A DNA stretch of 64,000 nucleotides, taken from NCBI RefSeq assembly GCF_014695575.1, contig NZ_JACJOO010000057.1, positions 62,001-126,000 of the forward strand, written 5' to 3'. Shown here piece after piece: positions 18,773 to 29,652 of this stretch. The notes beneath the pieces were generated by a model. It saw nothing but the letters and a program-made list of their open reading frames with translations, ran no database searches and had not been told where the DNA came from. Within the stretch, counting starts at the first letter, position 1; the number at the start of each line of letters is the position of its first letter. The stretch is from Leptolyngbya sp. FACHB-8. GTDB lineage: Bacteria; Cyanobacteriota; Cyanobacteriia; Elainellales; Elainellaceae. The position numbers and the translations under genes are program-made.

Positions 18773-19801
18773 CTACAGGTTTTTGGTTTCTAACGCGTGG
18801 GGCAGAACTTCACCCTCTTCTGGAAAAACATTGATAGAAAACATGCTCTGCAACGCCGTTAAGTAGGGCGAAAATGTTTTGTAGTTTTCGGGGTTAAGGC
18901 GCCGTTGCAATTCCTGATTTAAACCTTCAACTAATTGACGCACTAAATTCCACTGCACCTTTAGTGGGGGATAGAGCATGACACAAAGCGGAAAGAGTTC
19001 TTCCTGAACACTCGTCATGCTTTCTTCCAGTACACACAAACAAAGGTAAATTTGGAACATTTCGATGTCCCGAATGCTGGAAGTTTTGACGACGGTATTG
19101 CTCAAATAGCCACTATAGGTTCGATAGCTAGAATTTTGCTCCGCTACATGGGCTGCAATAAACTCAGCAATGCGAGTCGATAGGGGCAGAAGCTGCCGTA
19201 CTGCGAGCAATGCAGGCGCATTTAAGGAATGTTGAGCGGCTGCATCATAGGCTCTTTGTAGGGGCATATAAAGGTGATCATCCATCACCTTGAAGTAGTC
19301 AGCAATGAAGATTCGTTCCACAGGGGTCAATTCCTCAAGAAGGAATTTGCCTGTGAAATGAAACTGCATACTTAGAAACCCTAAAAGCCGGGGGTCAACC
19401 GCCGTATGATGCTGACGAACTTGACCGCATTGAGGTGAAATAATGACGGAAAACTTTTCAGGGGTGATGTGATTCTGATAGTTTTCACATGCTTTTTCAA
19501 ACAGTTGGTGGGAGTCTTCAGCAATACGCCAGGGATTAATATGGCTGGGGTCAATCCGATGTCTCGCAATCTCTTTGATAAGAAGATTCTCAGTTTTTGT
19601 CCAGGCCTGGGAACTGCAAAATCTGAGGCGATCGCGCAGTTTAGCCGCAATCCTGGTGCGATCGCCTACAGGAGGCGATCGATCTTCGCGCTCTGAAGGG
19701 TCACACAGGTTTTCGATATATTTTTTTGCCCAAAGGCCAGCTAAAGACTGATGGTCGGTCGAATTAAACCCTGGCTGCATAAAAACCTTCGTTATATTCA
19801 C
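18773..19801 (-). CDS. Conserved-looking protein of unknown function
   Basis: 342 residues, predicted largely helical, no signal peptide or membrane segment, no motif I recognise. Features include a Cys-containing hydrophobic helix (IYLCLCVLEESMTSVQEELFPLCVMLYPP) and a hydrophilic start. Codon use and HIP1 sites resemble the neighbours, so it is probably a resident gene. Upstream, 490 bp hold the family B element B1. Confidence 0.65.
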   Translation of the reverse strand: MNITKVFMQPGFNSTDHQSLAGLWAKKYIENLCDPSEREDRSPPVGDRTRIAAKLRDRLRFCSSQAWTKTENLLIKEIARHRIDPSHINPWRIAEDSHQLFEKACENYQNHITPEKFSVIISPQCGQVRQHHTAVDPRLLGFLSMQFHFTGKFLLEELTPVERIFIADYFKVMDDHLYMPLQRAYDAAAQHSLNAPALLAVRQLLPLSTRIAEFIAAHVAEQNSSYRTYSGYLSNTVVKTSSIRDIEMFQIYLCLCVLEESMTSVQEELFPLCVMLYPPLKVQWNLVRQLVEGLNQELQRRLNPENYKTFSPYLTALQSMFSINVFPEEGEVLPHALETKNL

Positions 19802-19976
19802 TTAGAATGAATGCTGAATTTTGGGCAAATCCCAATGGTTTTTAGGATTATACCGAGACTAGGTGTGATCTTCGTTACATGCCTCCTATTAAGAATTACA
19901 ACTTTAGAGGCGATCACTACATTTATCTCATCAGATTTATCATATACGTTCTGCTACGTGACCAAAACCTAGAACT

Positions 19977-20077
19977 CTAGTAGGCTACGGCCTAAGTTCG
20001 TTGCCTATTTTTTGTGGTGGGGTGCGAAGCACCCCACCACAAAAAATAGGTTGTACACTTCTGCCTCAGCATACTAG
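19977..20077. repeat. Family B palindromic element, copy B1
   Basis: 101 bp, CTAG at both ends. Inner hairpin TTTTTTGTGGTGGGGTGC-GAA-GCACCCCACCACAAAAAA is perfect. Outer sequence (TAGGCTACGGCCTAAGTTCG) matches the right ends of B2-B4, so B1 is inserted in the opposite orientation to them. It lies between two minus-strand genes. Confidence 0.85.
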
Positions 20078-20097
20078 TATTAAGCAGCAGAAATTAA

Positions 20098-20146
20098 CCT
20101 CTGTTTGAAGCCGGGGGATCAAAGCATCCCAGCTTTAAACAGGGGC
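20098..20146. terminator. Imperfect hairpin downstream of ald
   Basis: CCTCTGTTTGAAGC faces GCTTTAAACAGGGG with a GGGGATC/GATCCC-like centre. About 145 bp past the ald stop; may end that transcript, or be an eroded repeat. Confidence 0.4.
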
Positions 20147-20290
20147 AAACTAGGTCGTTGAGTATTAGCTGTTTACCATGCTGCTTTTGACAAGTCAGCC
20201 TGTCAAAATCGCATAGTAGATGACGAGATACAGTAGGGAGTGGCCTAAAATTGCCAACCCCTATCTGCCCAGATTACCTCTACATCCTTA

Positions 20291-21379
20291 CTACTGAGCT
20301 AGATCAGGGAATACCTGCTGAACAGCAGGATGAACCAGCTCATGGTGCCGAACGTTAAGCCCTCCGGCTAAGGATGCATCCATCTCCAATGCTTTGACAC
20401 CGTAGTTGGCTAACTTCACGACATAGGGAAGGGTGCTGTTATTTAGCGCCTGAGTCGCTGTCCAGGGAACGGCTCCCGGCATGTTGGGCACTCCGTAATG
20501 GACGACATCCGAAACCGTGTAGGTTGGGTTGCTGTGGGATGTAGGGTGCAGGGTTTCTACACAACCACCTTGATCGACCGCCACATCCACAATGACCGAG
20601 CCAGGTCTCATTTGGCTAACCAGTTCTTTTGAGAGCAGGATCGGGGCCCGACGACCAGGCACCAGGACTGCACCTACAACCAGATCCGCTGTTCGAACCG
20701 CCGGTTCAATGGCGGCAGGGCTGCTGTAGAGCAACTCGACCCGAGACCCAAATAGGGTTTCCAGGTAGCTTAGCCGTTCGACATTAATGTCAAAAATTTG
20801 CACTCGGGCACCCATGCCAACGGCAATGCGAGCGGCTTCTGTACCCACAACGCCACCCCCCAGTACGACAACATGGCCTGCTTGTACTCCGGGTACGCCT
20901 CCCAATAATACGCCCCGACCCCCTTGCTGGCGCTCCAGGTAGCGGGCTCCAAACTGGACTGAGAGCCGGCCGGCAATGATGCTCATGGGAGTGAGCAGGG
21001 GTAGAGTGTGATTGGGAAGTTCGACGGTTTCGTAGGCGATCGCCGTGACCCCAGCCCGCATCAGTTGCTCGGTCAGTTCGCGAGTTGCAGCCAGGTGCAG
21101 ATAGGTAAATAACAACTGATCCTTTTGCATATAGCCATATTCATCGGGCAATGGCTCCTTCACTTTGACCACCATCTCGCGGTTCCAGGCACTTTCGGCG
21201 GCAGGAACGATGGTGGCACCGATTGCTTCATAATCTTCGTCTTTAAAACCAGAGCCGAGACCCGCGTTGGTTTCTACAAAAACGCCATGCCCGGCTTCAA
21301 CCAATGCGCGAGCGCTAGCCGGGCTTAATCCTACGCGAAACTCCTGGTCTTTAATCTCTTTGGGGACACCGATTTCCAT
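20291..21379 (-). CDS. ald: Alanine dehydrogenase
   Basis: 362 residues. NAD-dependent interconversion of L-alanine and pyruvate plus ammonia, linking nitrogen and carbon metabolism. Start [20 protein letters not shown] with the pyruvate-binding Arg, active-site regions [11 protein letters not shown] and YLHLAA, and the dinucleotide loop [13 protein letters not shown] are all typical, as is the C-terminal [15 protein letters not shown]-like stretch. Normal length. Divergent from hli, with a palindrome in the shared intergenic region. Confidence 0.95.
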   Translation of the reverse strand: MEIGVPKEIKDQEFRVGLSPASARALVEAGHGVFVETNAGLGSGFKDEDYEAIGATIVPAAESAWNREMVVKVKEPLPDEYGYMQKDQLLFTYLHLAATRELTEQLMRAGVTAIAYETVELPNHTLPLLTPMSIIAGRLSVQFGARYLERQQGGRGVLLGGVPGVQAGHVVVLGGGVVGTEAARIAVGMGARVQIFDINVERLSYLETLFGSRVELLYSSPAAIEPAVRTADLVVGAVLVPGRRAPILLSKELVSQMRPGSVIVDVAVDQGGCVETLHPTSHSNPTYTVSDVVHYGVPNMPGAVPWTATQALNNSTLPYVVKLANYGVKALEMDASLAGGLNVRHHELVHPAVQQVFPDLAQ

Positions 21380-21565
21380 AGCAGACCTCGATGATGTGTA
21401 AAACTGGCTCTACTTCTAGCTTAGGCATAATTTCGCAGCCCTTCTTCACCCAAGGGATTGAGCCATATCCATGAGCCAGTAATCTCATACCGATGGGAAT
21501 AGACAGAGTCGGGTGGGTGCTGTACTCCCGCCTGGCTCTGTATGTCAACCACTAAAGTTTTCGGG

Positions 21566-21616
21566 CCAGGGCTTTTCCGAGGGGCGAGCAAAGCGCACCC
21601 CTCGGAAAAGCCCTGG
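21566..21616. repeat. Perfect 21-bp-arm palindrome between divergent ald and hli
   Basis: CCAGGGCTTTTCCGAGGGGyG pairs with its complement around the loop AGCAAAGCG. Both flanking genes point away from it, so it cannot be a simple terminator for either. Confidence 0.75.
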
Positions 21617-21731
21617 CTCCGACATCAGCTTACCTATGGCTGTAGCTCCATTATGTAAAAGGGACTACATGGGCTTGACGATTCTCCCAACCCTTCTACA
21701 ATAAGAGGGAATGTAAAGTTTTGTAATAAAG

Positions 21732-21908
21732 ATGACTCAGTCTACTCCTCAACCCACTGTCACTCCTACTCTAGACGTTCCTAAGTTCGGGTTCAATGAC
21801 TACGCCGAACGGTTAAATGGTCGTGCAGCTATGGTTGGTTTTGTCATTACTCTGATCATTGAATATGTAACGGGACAAGGGCTTATGTCCTGGCTGGGTC
21901 TCCTCTAG
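21732..21908 (+). CDS. High-light-inducible protein (Hli/Scp)
   Basis: 58 residues, a one-helix member of the chlorophyll a/b-binding superfamily. Hlips bind chlorophyll and carotenoid, and protect photosystem II assembly intermediates under excess light. The hallmark is NDYAERLNGRAAMVGFVITL, with the chlorophyll-ligating Glu and Asn/Arg, followed by the hydrophobic helix and a typical GQGLMSWLGLL end. The polar Thr/Pro-rich N-terminus precedes KFGFNDY. Too short for many gene finders. Hairpins follow at 21955-21983 and 21995-22063. Confidence 0.93.
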   Translation: MTQSTPQPTVTPTLDVPKFGFNDYAERLNGRAAMVGFVITLIIEYVTGQGLMSWLGLL

Positions 21909-21954
21909 AGATTTAGTTGTTATGGAAGGGCGATCGCCCTCTGTCCAGCTATTT

Positions 21955-22063
21955 GTGAGAGCGTCGGCGTGGTCCACGCTCTCATAGTTGTTTTAGGACT
22001 TATACATTTTTATTATGTGGAGTGTATGAAGCACACCCCACACAATAAAAATGTATAAGTCCT
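21955..22063. terminator. Tandem hairpins after hli
   Basis: First stem TGAGAGCGT ... ACGCTCTCA (21955-21983). Second, near-perfect stem AGGACTTATACATTTTTATT (21995-22063) with loop ATGAAGC. They separate hli from the MerR gene on the same strand. Confidence 0.7.
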
Positions 22064-22163
22064 ATGTCTACGAATACGGCTGAGCCAATGAATTTTGGGG
22101 CTGAACGCTATAGTTTTAGAAAGGTCAAGAAGCCTGCATCTCTCAGCTATAGAGCACACGCCA

Positions 22164-22598
22164 ATGGTTTCCCTCTCTTCCCCCACAAACCCTCTTCTCA
22201 AGGTCGGAGATGTCGCCGAACGCACGGGCCTTCCCTCTAAAACGATCCGCTACTACGATGACATTGGTTTGCTGAGTCCGACGGTTGAACGCTCAGAAAC
22301 AGGTTATCGGCTGTTTTCGACGGATGTATTAAATCGGCTAGCTTTTATTAAACAGGCTCAGGCTCTGGGGCTGAGTCTGGCTGAAATTCACCATATTTTA
22401 GAGATTCGCGATCGCGGCGAGTTGCCCTGTGGTGAAGTACGCCAGCACCTGGAGGCAAAGGTTGATGCGATCACACGGCAAATTGAGGCACTCATATTGT
22501 TGCGGGCTGAGTTGCAAGGCATTTTGTCGGGTTGGGACGAGCATCCATCGGGCGATCGCCTGGCTCACACCATTTGCCCTAACTTACAAAAGGATTAA
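22164..22598 (+). CDS. MerR-family transcriptional regulator, metal-sensor-like
   Basis: 144 residues from ATG 22164; the frame runs upstream to 22095 without similarity. Winged helix-turn-helix at residues 12-50 (LKVGDVAERTGLPSKTIRYYDDIGLL), dimerisation coiled coil at about 90-122. Two cysteines (C89 in LPCGEV, C138 in TICPN) are placed as in heavy-metal-responsive MerR proteins such as ZntR and CadR, suggesting a metal or redox signal; this is inferred. MerR proteins twist promoters with a long spacer; no target gene is adjacent. Confidence 0.85.
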   Translation: MVSLSSPTNPLLKVGDVAERTGLPSKTIRYYDDIGLLSPTVERSETGYRLFSTDVLNRLAFIKQAQALGLSLAEIHHILEIRDRGELPCGEVRQHLEAKVDAITRQIEALILLRAELQGILSGWDEHPSGDRLAHTICPNLQKD

Positions 22599-22617
22599 CT
22601 GGCCTACAAATCTTCTT

Positions 22618-22718
22618 TACAGCGCTTTGCGCTTGCAGCAGCCACGGTTGTTTTTGTGAGAGCCGCGCGGAGCGCGGCTCTCACAAAAACAACCAGATTT
22701 TAAGCGGTTCTCGCTTTA
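22618..22718. repeat. Family C palindromic element, copy C2
   Basis: Left end TACAGCGCTTTGCGCTTG; inner hairpin GTTGTTTTTGTGAGAGCCGC with loop GGA; right end eroded (TAAGCGGTTCTCGCTTTA). Between convergent MerR and leuS genes. Confidence 0.8.
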
Positions 22719-22720
22719 GA

Positions 22721-22755
22721 AAACAAGAGGGGTGGCATTGCCACCCCTCTTGTTT
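22721..22755. terminator. leuS terminator overlapping its stop codon
   Basis: AAACAAGAGGGGTGG (22721-22735) and its complement (22741-22755) flank the loop CATTG. The inner arm reaches the leuS stop codon at 22754-22756. Read on the minus strand the stem runs into a T-rich end. Confidence 0.8.
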
Positions 22756-25333
22756 AGTTCACAACGAAGTTTACAAGTTTACCCGGTACGACGATCACCT
22801 TCTTGATCTCCTTCCCGGCGATGTACTTCTGAGCTAATTCAGATTCAGTAGCGAGTTTCTCCAGGTCGTCCTTGCTGGCCGTAGCAGGTACCTGAACTGT
22901 TCCTCTCGTTTTACCCATCACCTGAATCACTAAAGAAATTTCATCCACCACCAGGGCTTCCGGATCAACCTGAGGCCAAGGAGCGAGATGAACCGATTCT
23001 GTATGGCCCAGCCCATGCCATAGTTCCTCAGCAATGTGAGGGGCAAAGGGAGCCATCAACACAATCAAGGTTTCGATAGCTTCAGCGTAAACAGGGGAAT
23101 CCTTGCAGCTTGCATCTGCCAGAGCATTGCTCAGTTTCATCAATTCCGACACAGCGGTGTTGAACTGGTAATCACCATCTATGTCTTCGGTGATTTCCTT
23201 AATGGCCGTGTGGACAGCGCGCCGCACATCCTTTTCTGGTTTCGTGGTTGCTACGGGAGTTGTACGAGGGGGCTGGTTTTCGCTGTATTCCGTTACTAGG
23301 CGCCAGACGCGATTGAGGAAGCGGGATTGGCCTTCCACGTCGGCATCATCCCATTCCAAATCCTTTTCAGGAGGAGCTTTGAACAGGATAAACATACGCG
23401 CCGTATCAATGCCGTACTTCGCAATCACATCCTCCGGTGCAACCCCATTGCCCTTGGATTTGGACATAGTGGCGTAGAGCCGTTCTAGAGGATCGCCGGT
23501 TTCGGGGTCACGGGGGTCATTGGGGTCAGTGACGCGATCGGAGGGAATCCACTGGTCTTTACCACTGCGTTTGGGGTTGCGGTAGGTGAGGCCCTGCACC
23601 ATGCCCTGGGTCAGCAGACGTTGAAAGGGTTCATCGAAGTTGAGGAGGTTGCGATCGCGCAAAAACTTCGTAAAGAACCGCGAATACAGCAAGTGCAAAA
23701 TCGCGTGCTCAATCCCACCCACATACTGATCCACCGGCATCCAGTTGTTTGCCTTAGAGGGATCGAACACCTGTTTCCCATTCCGCGCATCGGTGTAGCG
23801 CAGGTAGTACCACGAAGAATCGATAAAGGTGTCCATCGTGTCAGTCTCCCGCTTGGCTGCTGTGCCACAGCACGGACAAGACACATTCACCCACTCTTCC
23901 AGCTTGGCCAGAGGAGATCCGCCTCGTCCTGAGAACTCCACGTTCTCTGGCAACAGCACGGGCAGGTCGGCATCAGGGACGGGTACAATGCCACAGCTTG
24001 GGCAGTGAATCACGGGAATGGGTACACCCCAATAGCGCTGCCGGGAAATCAACCAATCCCGCAAGCGGTAAGTGGCGGTTCCCTTCCCCTTGCCGTTGGA
24101 CTCCAACCACTGAATGGCCGCCTCCACACTCTGGCCTTTGCCCTTTCCGGCAGGTGTTCCATCCAACGGGCCGGAGTGAACCATCACACCGTCACCGGGC
24201 CAAGCCTCTGCCATGGTATCGCCATCTAATTCCTGCCCTTCTGGCTGAACGACAACTTTCACCTTCAGGTCAAATTTGCGGGCAAAGGCAAAGTCACGTT
24301 CGTCGTGAGCCGGAACCGCCATGATGGCACCTGTGCCATAACCCATGAGCACATAGTCTGCAATCCAGACGGGAATCTTCTCGCCGTTGACGGGGTTGAT
24401 GGCATAGCTGCCCGTCCACACCCCCGTTTTCTCGCGATCCTCCATCATGCGATCGACTTCGCTCTTCGTAGAGGCTTCTTTCTGGTAAGCCTGTACCGCT
24501 GCCAATTGCTCAGGAGTGGTCAGCTTTTCCACCAGAGGATGCTCGGGAGAGAGCACCATAAAGGTGGCGCCCCAGAGGGTATCGGGGCGGGTGGTAAAGA
24601 CGGTGAGGTCATCCCCTGATTCCGTGGTGAAGGTGACTTCGGCCCCCGTAGATTTGCCAATCCAGTTTTCTTGCATTAATTTGACGCGATCGGGCCAGCC
24701 ATCAAGCGTCTTCAGGTCTTGCAACAATTGCTCGGCATAGGCGGTGATTTTGAGGAACCACTGGCTCAGCAAACGCTTCTCTACCAGAGCCCCGGAACGC
24801 CACGATCGCCCTTCACTATCTACCTGCTCATTGGCGACCACGGTTTGATCCACTGGGTCCCAGTTCACCGCTGCTTCTTTGCGGTAGGCCAGACCTGCCT
24901 TCAGGAATTCGATAAAAATCCACTGGGTCCAGTGGTAATAATCGGGAGCACAGGTAGTCACTTCCCGATCCCAGTCATAGGAAAGACCTAGCCGCTTGAG
25001 CTGGCCTTTCATGGTTTCGATATTTTGGTACGTCCATTTAGCGGGATGAACGCCGCGATCGATCGCAGCATTCTCCGCGGGCAAACCAAAGGCATCCCAA
25101 CCCATGGGATGCAACACACGATAGCCCTGCATCCGGCGAACACGGGCAATCACATCCGTGATGGTGTAGTTACGGACGTGACCCATGTGCAGGTTGCCAG
25201 AGGGGTAGGGAAACATGGACAGGGCATAGAACTTCGGCTTATCGGAATCTTCCACGGCCCGATCGAGCCCCTGTTCCGCCCAAACGGCCTGCCATTTTTC
25301 CTCAATCGTTGCGGGGGTGTAGCGCGACTCCAC
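22754..25333 (-). CDS. leuS: Leucyl-tRNA synthetase
   Basis: 859 residues, class I synthetase charging tRNA-Leu. The HIGH motif is H49-M-G-H52 in [13 protein letters not shown]; the KMSKS loop is TMSKSKGNG near residue 622. The editing (CP1) domain is present ([28 protein letters not shown]), as is the Cys-rich zinc insert [10 protein letters not shown] with a second CPCCG. Full length. The terminator stem begins at its stop codon. Confidence 0.97.
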   Translation of the reverse strand: MESRYTPATIEEKWQAVWAEQGLDRAVEDSDKPKFYALSMFPYPSGNLHMGHVRNYTITDVIARVRRMQGYRVLHPMGWDAFGLPAENAAIDRGVHPAKWTYQNIETMKGQLKRLGLSYDWDREVTTCAPDYYHWTQWIFIEFLKAGLAYRKEAAVNWDPVDQTVVANEQVDSEGRSWRSGALVEKRLLSQWFLKITAYAEQLLQDLKTLDGWPDRVKLMQENWIGKSTGAEVTFTTESGDDLTVFTTRPDTLWGATFMVLSPEHPLVEKLTTPEQLAAVQAYQKEASTKSEVDRMMEDREKTGVWTGSYAINPVNGEKIPVWIADYVLMGYGTGAIMAVPAHDERDFAFARKFDLKVKVVVQPEGQELDGDTMAEAWPGDGVMVHSGPLDGTPAGKGKGQSVEAAIQWLESNGKGKGTATYRLRDWLISRQRYWGVPIPVIHCPSCGIVPVPDADLPVLLPENVEFSGRGGSPLAKLEEWVNVSCPCCGTAAKRETDTMDTFIDSSWYYLRYTDARNGKQVFDPSKANNWMPVDQYVGGIEHAILHLLYSRFFTKFLRDRNLLNFDEPFQRLLTQGMVQGLTYRNPKRSGKDQWIPSDRVTDPNDPRDPETGDPLERLYATMSKSKGNGVAPEDVIAKYGIDTARMFILFKAPPEKDLEWDDADVEGQSRFLNRVWRLVTEYSENQPPRTTPVATTKPEKDVRRAVHTAIKEITEDIDGDYQFNTAVSELMKLSNALADASCKDSPVYAEAIETLIVLMAPFAPHIAEELWHGLGHTESVHLAPWPQVDPEALVVDEISLVIQVMGKTRGTVQVPATASKDDLEKLATESELAQKYIAGKEIKKVIVVPGKLVNFVVN

Positions 25334-25415
25334 GAACGTCTCTCCTCTAGTGGACTCTCAATGATACATTTCTAGGCTATTGTGACACACTCAGGACGCC
25401 CATAAATTCGTGTGA

Positions 25416-25475
25416 GGTTGCATCCCAGTTTTGCGAGTGCTGTGGTTATGCCCACGGCACTCGCAAAGCCAGGTT
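25416..25475. repeat. Truncated family D element, copy D4
   Basis: Starts GGTTGCATCCCAGTTTTG like D1; inner stem GCGAGTGC-TGTGG ... CCACGGCACTCGC. The right end is missing, and the next gene's stop codon is only about 10 bp further. Confidence 0.6.
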
Positions 25476-25484
25476 TTGAATTCA

Positions 25485-27872
25485 TTAGGTCGCCTGTTGA
25501 GGCACCAACAGGGTAAAGTGCGTCCAACCATCCTCGCTTTCAACGGTGATGGTAGTTTTTAGTTGCTCGGCCAGTTTTTGCACCAGCGCTAATCCCAAGC
25601 CCGTTCCCCCATGCTTATACCGATCGACCTGGAGAACCCGATAGAACTTTTCAAAGATGTGGGGAAGTTCGCTGGCTGGAATCTCAGCCTGGTTTGAGAG
25701 CCGAAACTGAATCCCTGGGATGCCGGATGGGGTCGTCATGCCACCTGTAACTTCCAAGTGAATGCCAGATTCAACGGGGGTATATTTGCAGGCATTGTTC
25801 AGCAGTTCAGCCAAGATGCGCTGCAAGATTTGGGGGTCGGAGGCCAGGATAGGCAGCTCCGGCGGGCAGTGAATGGAGAAGGTTTGGCGGTAAGTTTGCA
25901 TACGGGTACGGAAGGGGTCGACGACCTTGAGTGCCCAGCTTGGTAAGTGGATGGGTTCTACAGCGATCGCCGACACTGACTCCTCCAACCGCTGCAAATC
26001 CAGCAGGTCGTTAATCAAATCCGCTTCACGGGCCAACTCGCTTTCCAAAATCTTCAGGTATTGCTGCTTCTTCTCCTGGCTCGTCGAGAGTTGCAGCATG
26101 TGCAGCGCCATTTTGAGATTGGCGATGGGAGTTCGCAGTTCATGGGAAACGGTGCTGAGAAATTGGTCTTTCAGTTGATTGAGTCGTTCTAACTCCTCAA
26201 CTTGGGCTTTGGCGGCACGGTAGAGGCGGGCCTGGCGGATGGCGATCGCACACTGGTTCGCCACCTGTTGCACTAACCGAATATCGGAATCATTGAACAC
26301 ATACCCCTTCTCGTGGAGCAACCACAGGTCGCCCAGCACCGTCTGGTCGATACCCTCAGAAGAATCAGGATCGACGAAGATGGGACAGGCCAGCATAGCC
26401 AGCGATCCCCGCATCGGGTTGGGGTAGAGAGAACAAAATTGGAACGACAACCCATCCTTGAGCTGGCGGTAAATGTCGGGGGAATCTTCCATCCGCGACA
26501 CTTTGCCGTAGGAAGCCGGGATTGAGTCGGTGTACTCGTACAGGATGGTGGAGGTGTTTTCGTCCAGGTTGTAGAGGGCCGCGTTACAACCGGACAGCTC
26601 CAACACGACCGTCAGTTCCTGCACTGCTGCCTGTAGAATCTGGTTCTCATCGAGGGAGTCACGCACCTTGTCAGTAATGCGCTTCAACATCGATTCGTAC
26701 TTCAGCACCCGCCCAATCTGCTCAGTGCGTCGTTGAACTTCTTCTTCTAAATTGGCGTTGAGTTGTTGTGCCCGCTCATACATGCGGGAATGGTGCAGGG
26801 CGATCGCGACCTGATCCCCCAATTGCCGCAGCAGGTCGATCTCAAACCCCTGCCACACCCGCATCGATTCGCACTGATGCACCGACAACACTCCCAGCAG
26901 ATGCCCCTCACGGGTAATGGGCACTGTTACCATTGCCTGAATTTGCTGTCGTTGTAGAAGTTTGACCATTTCCATAAGGTTGGGCAATGTTGCCACATCA
27001 TCCAACACCCAGGGTTCTCCCAAAGCTTCGAGCTGGGTTGCCAGATCAACGGCGAGGGGTTGCAGGTCGGCTCCCAGCAGCGAATCCCACCCGGGTTTGA
27101 CGGCTTCGGCGATCGCCTTCAAACTACCCGACTCGTCACTGTAGATCACGACCCGATCCGCCTGTAACACCCGTATCACTTCGGTAACGGTGTTGTGCAA
27201 AATCTGTCGTGGGTCAAGGGATTGGCGGATTCGTTGAATCACCAAATTGGTCAGGTGTTCTCGCTCAATGCGCTGGTGCAGGTCAAACTCGGCCTGCTTG
27301 CGCTGAGAGGCATCCCAGACCTGCCAGTGTAAGGGCTCCTCAGCATCACCTACCGTCCGAATACGGAAGACCCCATAGACCGCACGATCCAACTCAGAGC
27401 GCAAACACATCTCTAACTCACAGTGCCCCCCCTGTTGCTGCAAGTGGGCCAGATTGGTTTTGAGCACGGGCTGGGCGTCTATGGTGATGAGCTCGGTGAG
27501 CGATCGCCCCGACCATTCATCGGCCTTCAAACCGAAAAACCGTAGGGCTTCCTGGTTGACCCGCAAAAGTTGGCCTTCCCAATCGGTAACCAGATAGGCC
27601 ATCGGCGCATCGTCAAAGAGCCGCTGATAGGCCACTCGCTCGCGCTCCTGGTGATCGGCGCGGGCCACCAGGTCAGAGTAGTTGTGATACAGCTTAAGAA
27701 TGGTTTGCTGGAGTGCCGCGAGGGTGGTTTTGAAGACCGCTTTCTCGGGCGATCGCAGTATCGCCTTATCACCATTGGGAAAGCCTGTTTCCAAATCTAG
27801 CTCCCCTAGTTTCACGTCAGACGTGTCGGGAACAGCCATGCGAGGAGATTGAGGGTTCTCTGGTTTTCTCAC
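25485..27872 (-). CDS. Multi-sensor histidine kinase (PAS-GAF-GAF-HisKA-HATPase)
   Basis: 795 residues, soluble. A PAS domain (about 70-190; APMAYLVTDWEGQLLRVNQE) is followed by a GAF domain (about 205-365; QADRVVIYS, VTVPITREGHLLGVLSVHQC), a coiled coil, a second GAF-like domain (about 395-545) and the kinase core. The phospho-acceptor His is in FLSTVSHELRTPIANLKM, the N box is ELLNNACKYTP, and the G boxes are in HGGTGLGLALVQKL. The first GAF lacks an obvious bilin-attachment Cys-His pair. No response regulator is adjacent, so it is an orphan kinase; its signal is unknown. Confidence 0.9.
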   Translation of the reverse strand: MRKPENPQSPRMAVPDTSDVKLGELDLETGFPNGDKAILRSPEKAVFKTTLAALQQTILKLYHNYSDLVARADHQERERVAYQRLFDDAPMAYLVTDWEGQLLRVNQEALRFFGLKADEWSGRSLTELITIDAQPVLKTNLAHLQQQGGHCELEMCLRSELDRAVYGVFRIRTVGDAEEPLHWQVWDASQRKQAEFDLHQRIEREHLTNLVIQRIRQSLDPRQILHNTVTEVIRVLQADRVVIYSDESGSLKAIAEAVKPGWDSLLGADLQPLAVDLATQLEALGEPWVLDDVATLPNLMEMVKLLQRQQIQAMVTVPITREGHLLGVLSVHQCESMRVWQGFEIDLLRQLGDQVAIALHHSRMYERAQQLNANLEEEVQRRTEQIGRVLKYESMLKRITDKVRDSLDENQILQAAVQELTVVLELSGCNAALYNLDENTSTILYEYTDSIPASYGKVSRMEDSPDIYRQLKDGLSFQFCSLYPNPMRGSLAMLACPIFVDPDSSEGIDQTVLGDLWLLHEKGYVFNDSDIRLVQQVANQCAIAIRQARLYRAAKAQVEELERLNQLKDQFLSTVSHELRTPIANLKMALHMLQLSTSQEKKQQYLKILESELAREADLINDLLDLQRLEESVSAIAVEPIHLPSWALKVVDPFRTRMQTYRQTFSIHCPPELPILASDPQILQRILAELLNNACKYTPVESGIHLEVTGGMTTPSGIPGIQFRLSNQAEIPASELPHIFEKFYRVLQVDRYKHGGTGLGLALVQKLAEQLKTTITVESEDGWTHFTLLVPQQAT

Positions 27873-28303
27873 AACTGGCCTCCGTTAGTAGGGAGCATCT
27901 CGTTGAGCCGACTTAACCCCTGGCAGCACCCCATCATTTCTTGCGATGCTAAAAGGAGCAATTGGAGACTGAAGACGTCACGGTAGATAACAGATTGCAT
28001 TCTGTGGTCGCGGTAGAACCATCTGTTGTGCCTATGCAATCCCCTGGAGAAGCATGAAGTTCACTGAGGAATTATATGGCGATAAATCTGGATTGAGATG
28101 CGCTGAGTATGAACAATGAACCCAAGTACATTTCCGGATGACACATCCGTTAATAAGGCTCAAACAATTCGAGCCCTACCCTATCATACGCTCCCATTTC
28201 TAAACTAAAGGTCAAGTGTAAACAAGGACTGTTCTAAGCCTCTTGAAGTGCCCATTTCTATAGAGATGCCTTTTTTGGAGAGTGGCGCGCGAAATATAGA
28301 GCT

Positions 28304-28373
28304 TTGTTCGTTAGAACATCAAGAGCGAATAGGCGCACTGCCCCATTTGCTCCTGATGTCCTAACGAACACAA
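28304..28373. repeat. Imperfect inverted repeat next to B2
   Basis: GTTCGTTAGAACATCAAGAG faces CTCCTGATGTCCTAACGAAC across a 26-nt AT/GC mixed loop; two single-base mismatches. B2 begins 3 bp beyond, so the two may be nested insertions or one composite. Confidence 0.5.
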
Positions 28374-28375
28374 CA

Positions 28376-28476
28376 CTAGTACGCTGAGGCGGAAATCCAT
28401 CACCTATGTTTTTATGTAGGGTGCTTCGCACCCTACATAAAAACATAGGTTGCGAACTTAGGCCGCAGCCTACTAG
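28376..28476. repeat. Family B palindromic element, copy B2
   Basis: 101 bp with CTAG at each end. Left outer sequence TACGCTGAGGCGGAAATCCA, right GCGAACTTAGGCCGCAGCCTA. Inner hairpin TTATGTAGGGTGC-TTC-GCACCCTACATAA: loop TTC is the reverse complement of GAA in B1, B3 and B4. Confidence 0.88.
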
Positions 28477-28518
28477 ATACCACACTTAAAAAGAATATGT
28501 AGACAAAAAATAAAAGAA

Positions 28519-28543
28519 GCGGCCCTGGTTAACCAGGAGCCGC
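28519..28543. terminator. Intrinsic terminator of acsF
   Basis: GCGGCyCCTGGTT/AACCAGGaGCCGC stem. On the minus strand it is followed by a T-rich run (complement of AAAAAATAAAA at 28506-28514). Confidence 0.85.
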
Positions 28544-28575
28544 TCTATGCAGGAATTCAAAGCGAATTGTGCAAA

Positions 28576-29652
28576 TTAGCGCACACTGCCCTCAAGACGA
28601 GCGGTATCGATAGGCTTCATGAGGTAGAGGCGCAACATATCAACCCCAATCGAGACGATATGGGGCACACTCTTCAGTAACTTCACAACTTTAGAACCGG
28701 GCTGGGAGTTAACCTCCACCAGCTCCATGTTGTGAGCAGCGGCATCGTCCATCAGACGAATGAAATCGGGGTGCTCAACGTTCAAAACGAGAGGAAAGAC
28801 GCGGCCTGCGTTTTCATTGGTCTTCTTGATGACATGGATGTCATAGTCACGGGCATTCAGGCCCAGAGACGCATAGAATCCAGAACGCTGCAAGTCGTTC
28901 AAGTACATGGTGGCAAACACCGACAACAGGAAAAACCGGCACCAGAGGCGCGCTTTCCAGTCGTTCAGGATGCTGGGCTGGGCCCGCATAATTGCGTCGA
29001 AGAAGTCGCCATGACGGTTTTCGTCCTGACACCAGTTTTCAAAGAACTGGAAGATAGGATAGATGCGATTTTCGGGGTGAGATTCAAGGTGGCGATAGAT
29101 GGTGATGTAACGCCAGTACCCGATTTTCTCAGACAGGTAGGTCGCGTAGAAGATGAACTTGGGCTTGAAGAAGGTGTAACTGCGGCTCTTCGTCAGGAAG
29201 CCCAGATCCAGCGACAGGTTGAAGTCTGACAATGCTTTGTTCAGAAAACCTGCATGGCGCGCTTCGTCGCGCGACATGAGGTTGAAGCACTCGGCCAGCA
29301 CCGGGCTTTTGTCTTTTAGACGACGGCCCAGTTCTTTATAGAGCAGGAAGCCGGAAAATTCAGCGGTGCAGGAGCGCTCTAAAAACTCAACAAACAGCCG
29401 GCGGGTTTCCTCATCCATGGAATCCCAGGACTGATCAAAGAGTTCATTCCGTACAAAGTGATGGCGGTTATAGTCGATCCGGAATTCTTCCAGAATGGCT
29501 AGCAACTCATCCTCGTTGACGGAGATGTCCATTTTGGCCATCTCGTCAAAGTCCGTAGTGTAAAAGCGGGGAGTGAGGATGGTTTCCTTGGCAGGAACCT
29601 TAACCCCCGGACGGATTTCATCAAATTCGGGCTTTCTGAGGGAATCTACCAT
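28576..29652 (-). CDS. acsF: Mg-protoporphyrin IX monomethyl ester oxidative cyclase (aerobic)
   Basis: 358 residues. Oxygen-dependent di-iron enzyme that forms the fifth ring of chlorophyll from Mg-protoporphyrin monomethyl ester. The ferritin-like di-iron ligands are visible as LVAxE-type sites: [19 protein letters not shown] and [15 protein letters not shown] (ExxH pairs). Start [35 protein letters not shown] is typical of cyanobacterial enzymes. No ycf54 or other chlorophyll gene is adjacent. Terminator directly downstream. Confidence 0.96.
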   Translation of the reverse strand: MVDSLRKPEFDEIRPGVKVPAKETILTPRFYTTDFDEMAKMDISVNEDELLAILEEFRIDYNRHHFVRNELFDQSWDSMDEETRRLFVEFLERSCTAEFSGFLLYKELGRRLKDKSPVLAECFNLMSRDEARHAGFLNKALSDFNLSLDLGFLTKSRSYTFFKPKFIFYATYLSEKIGYWRYITIYRHLESHPENRIYPIFQFFENWCQDENRHGDFFDAIMRAQPSILNDWKARLWCRFFLLSVFATMYLNDLQRSGFYASLGLNARDYDIHVIKKTNENAGRVFPLVLNVEHPDFIRLMDDAAAHNMELVEVNSQPGSKVVKLLKSVPHIVSIGVDMLRLYLMKPIDTARLEGSVR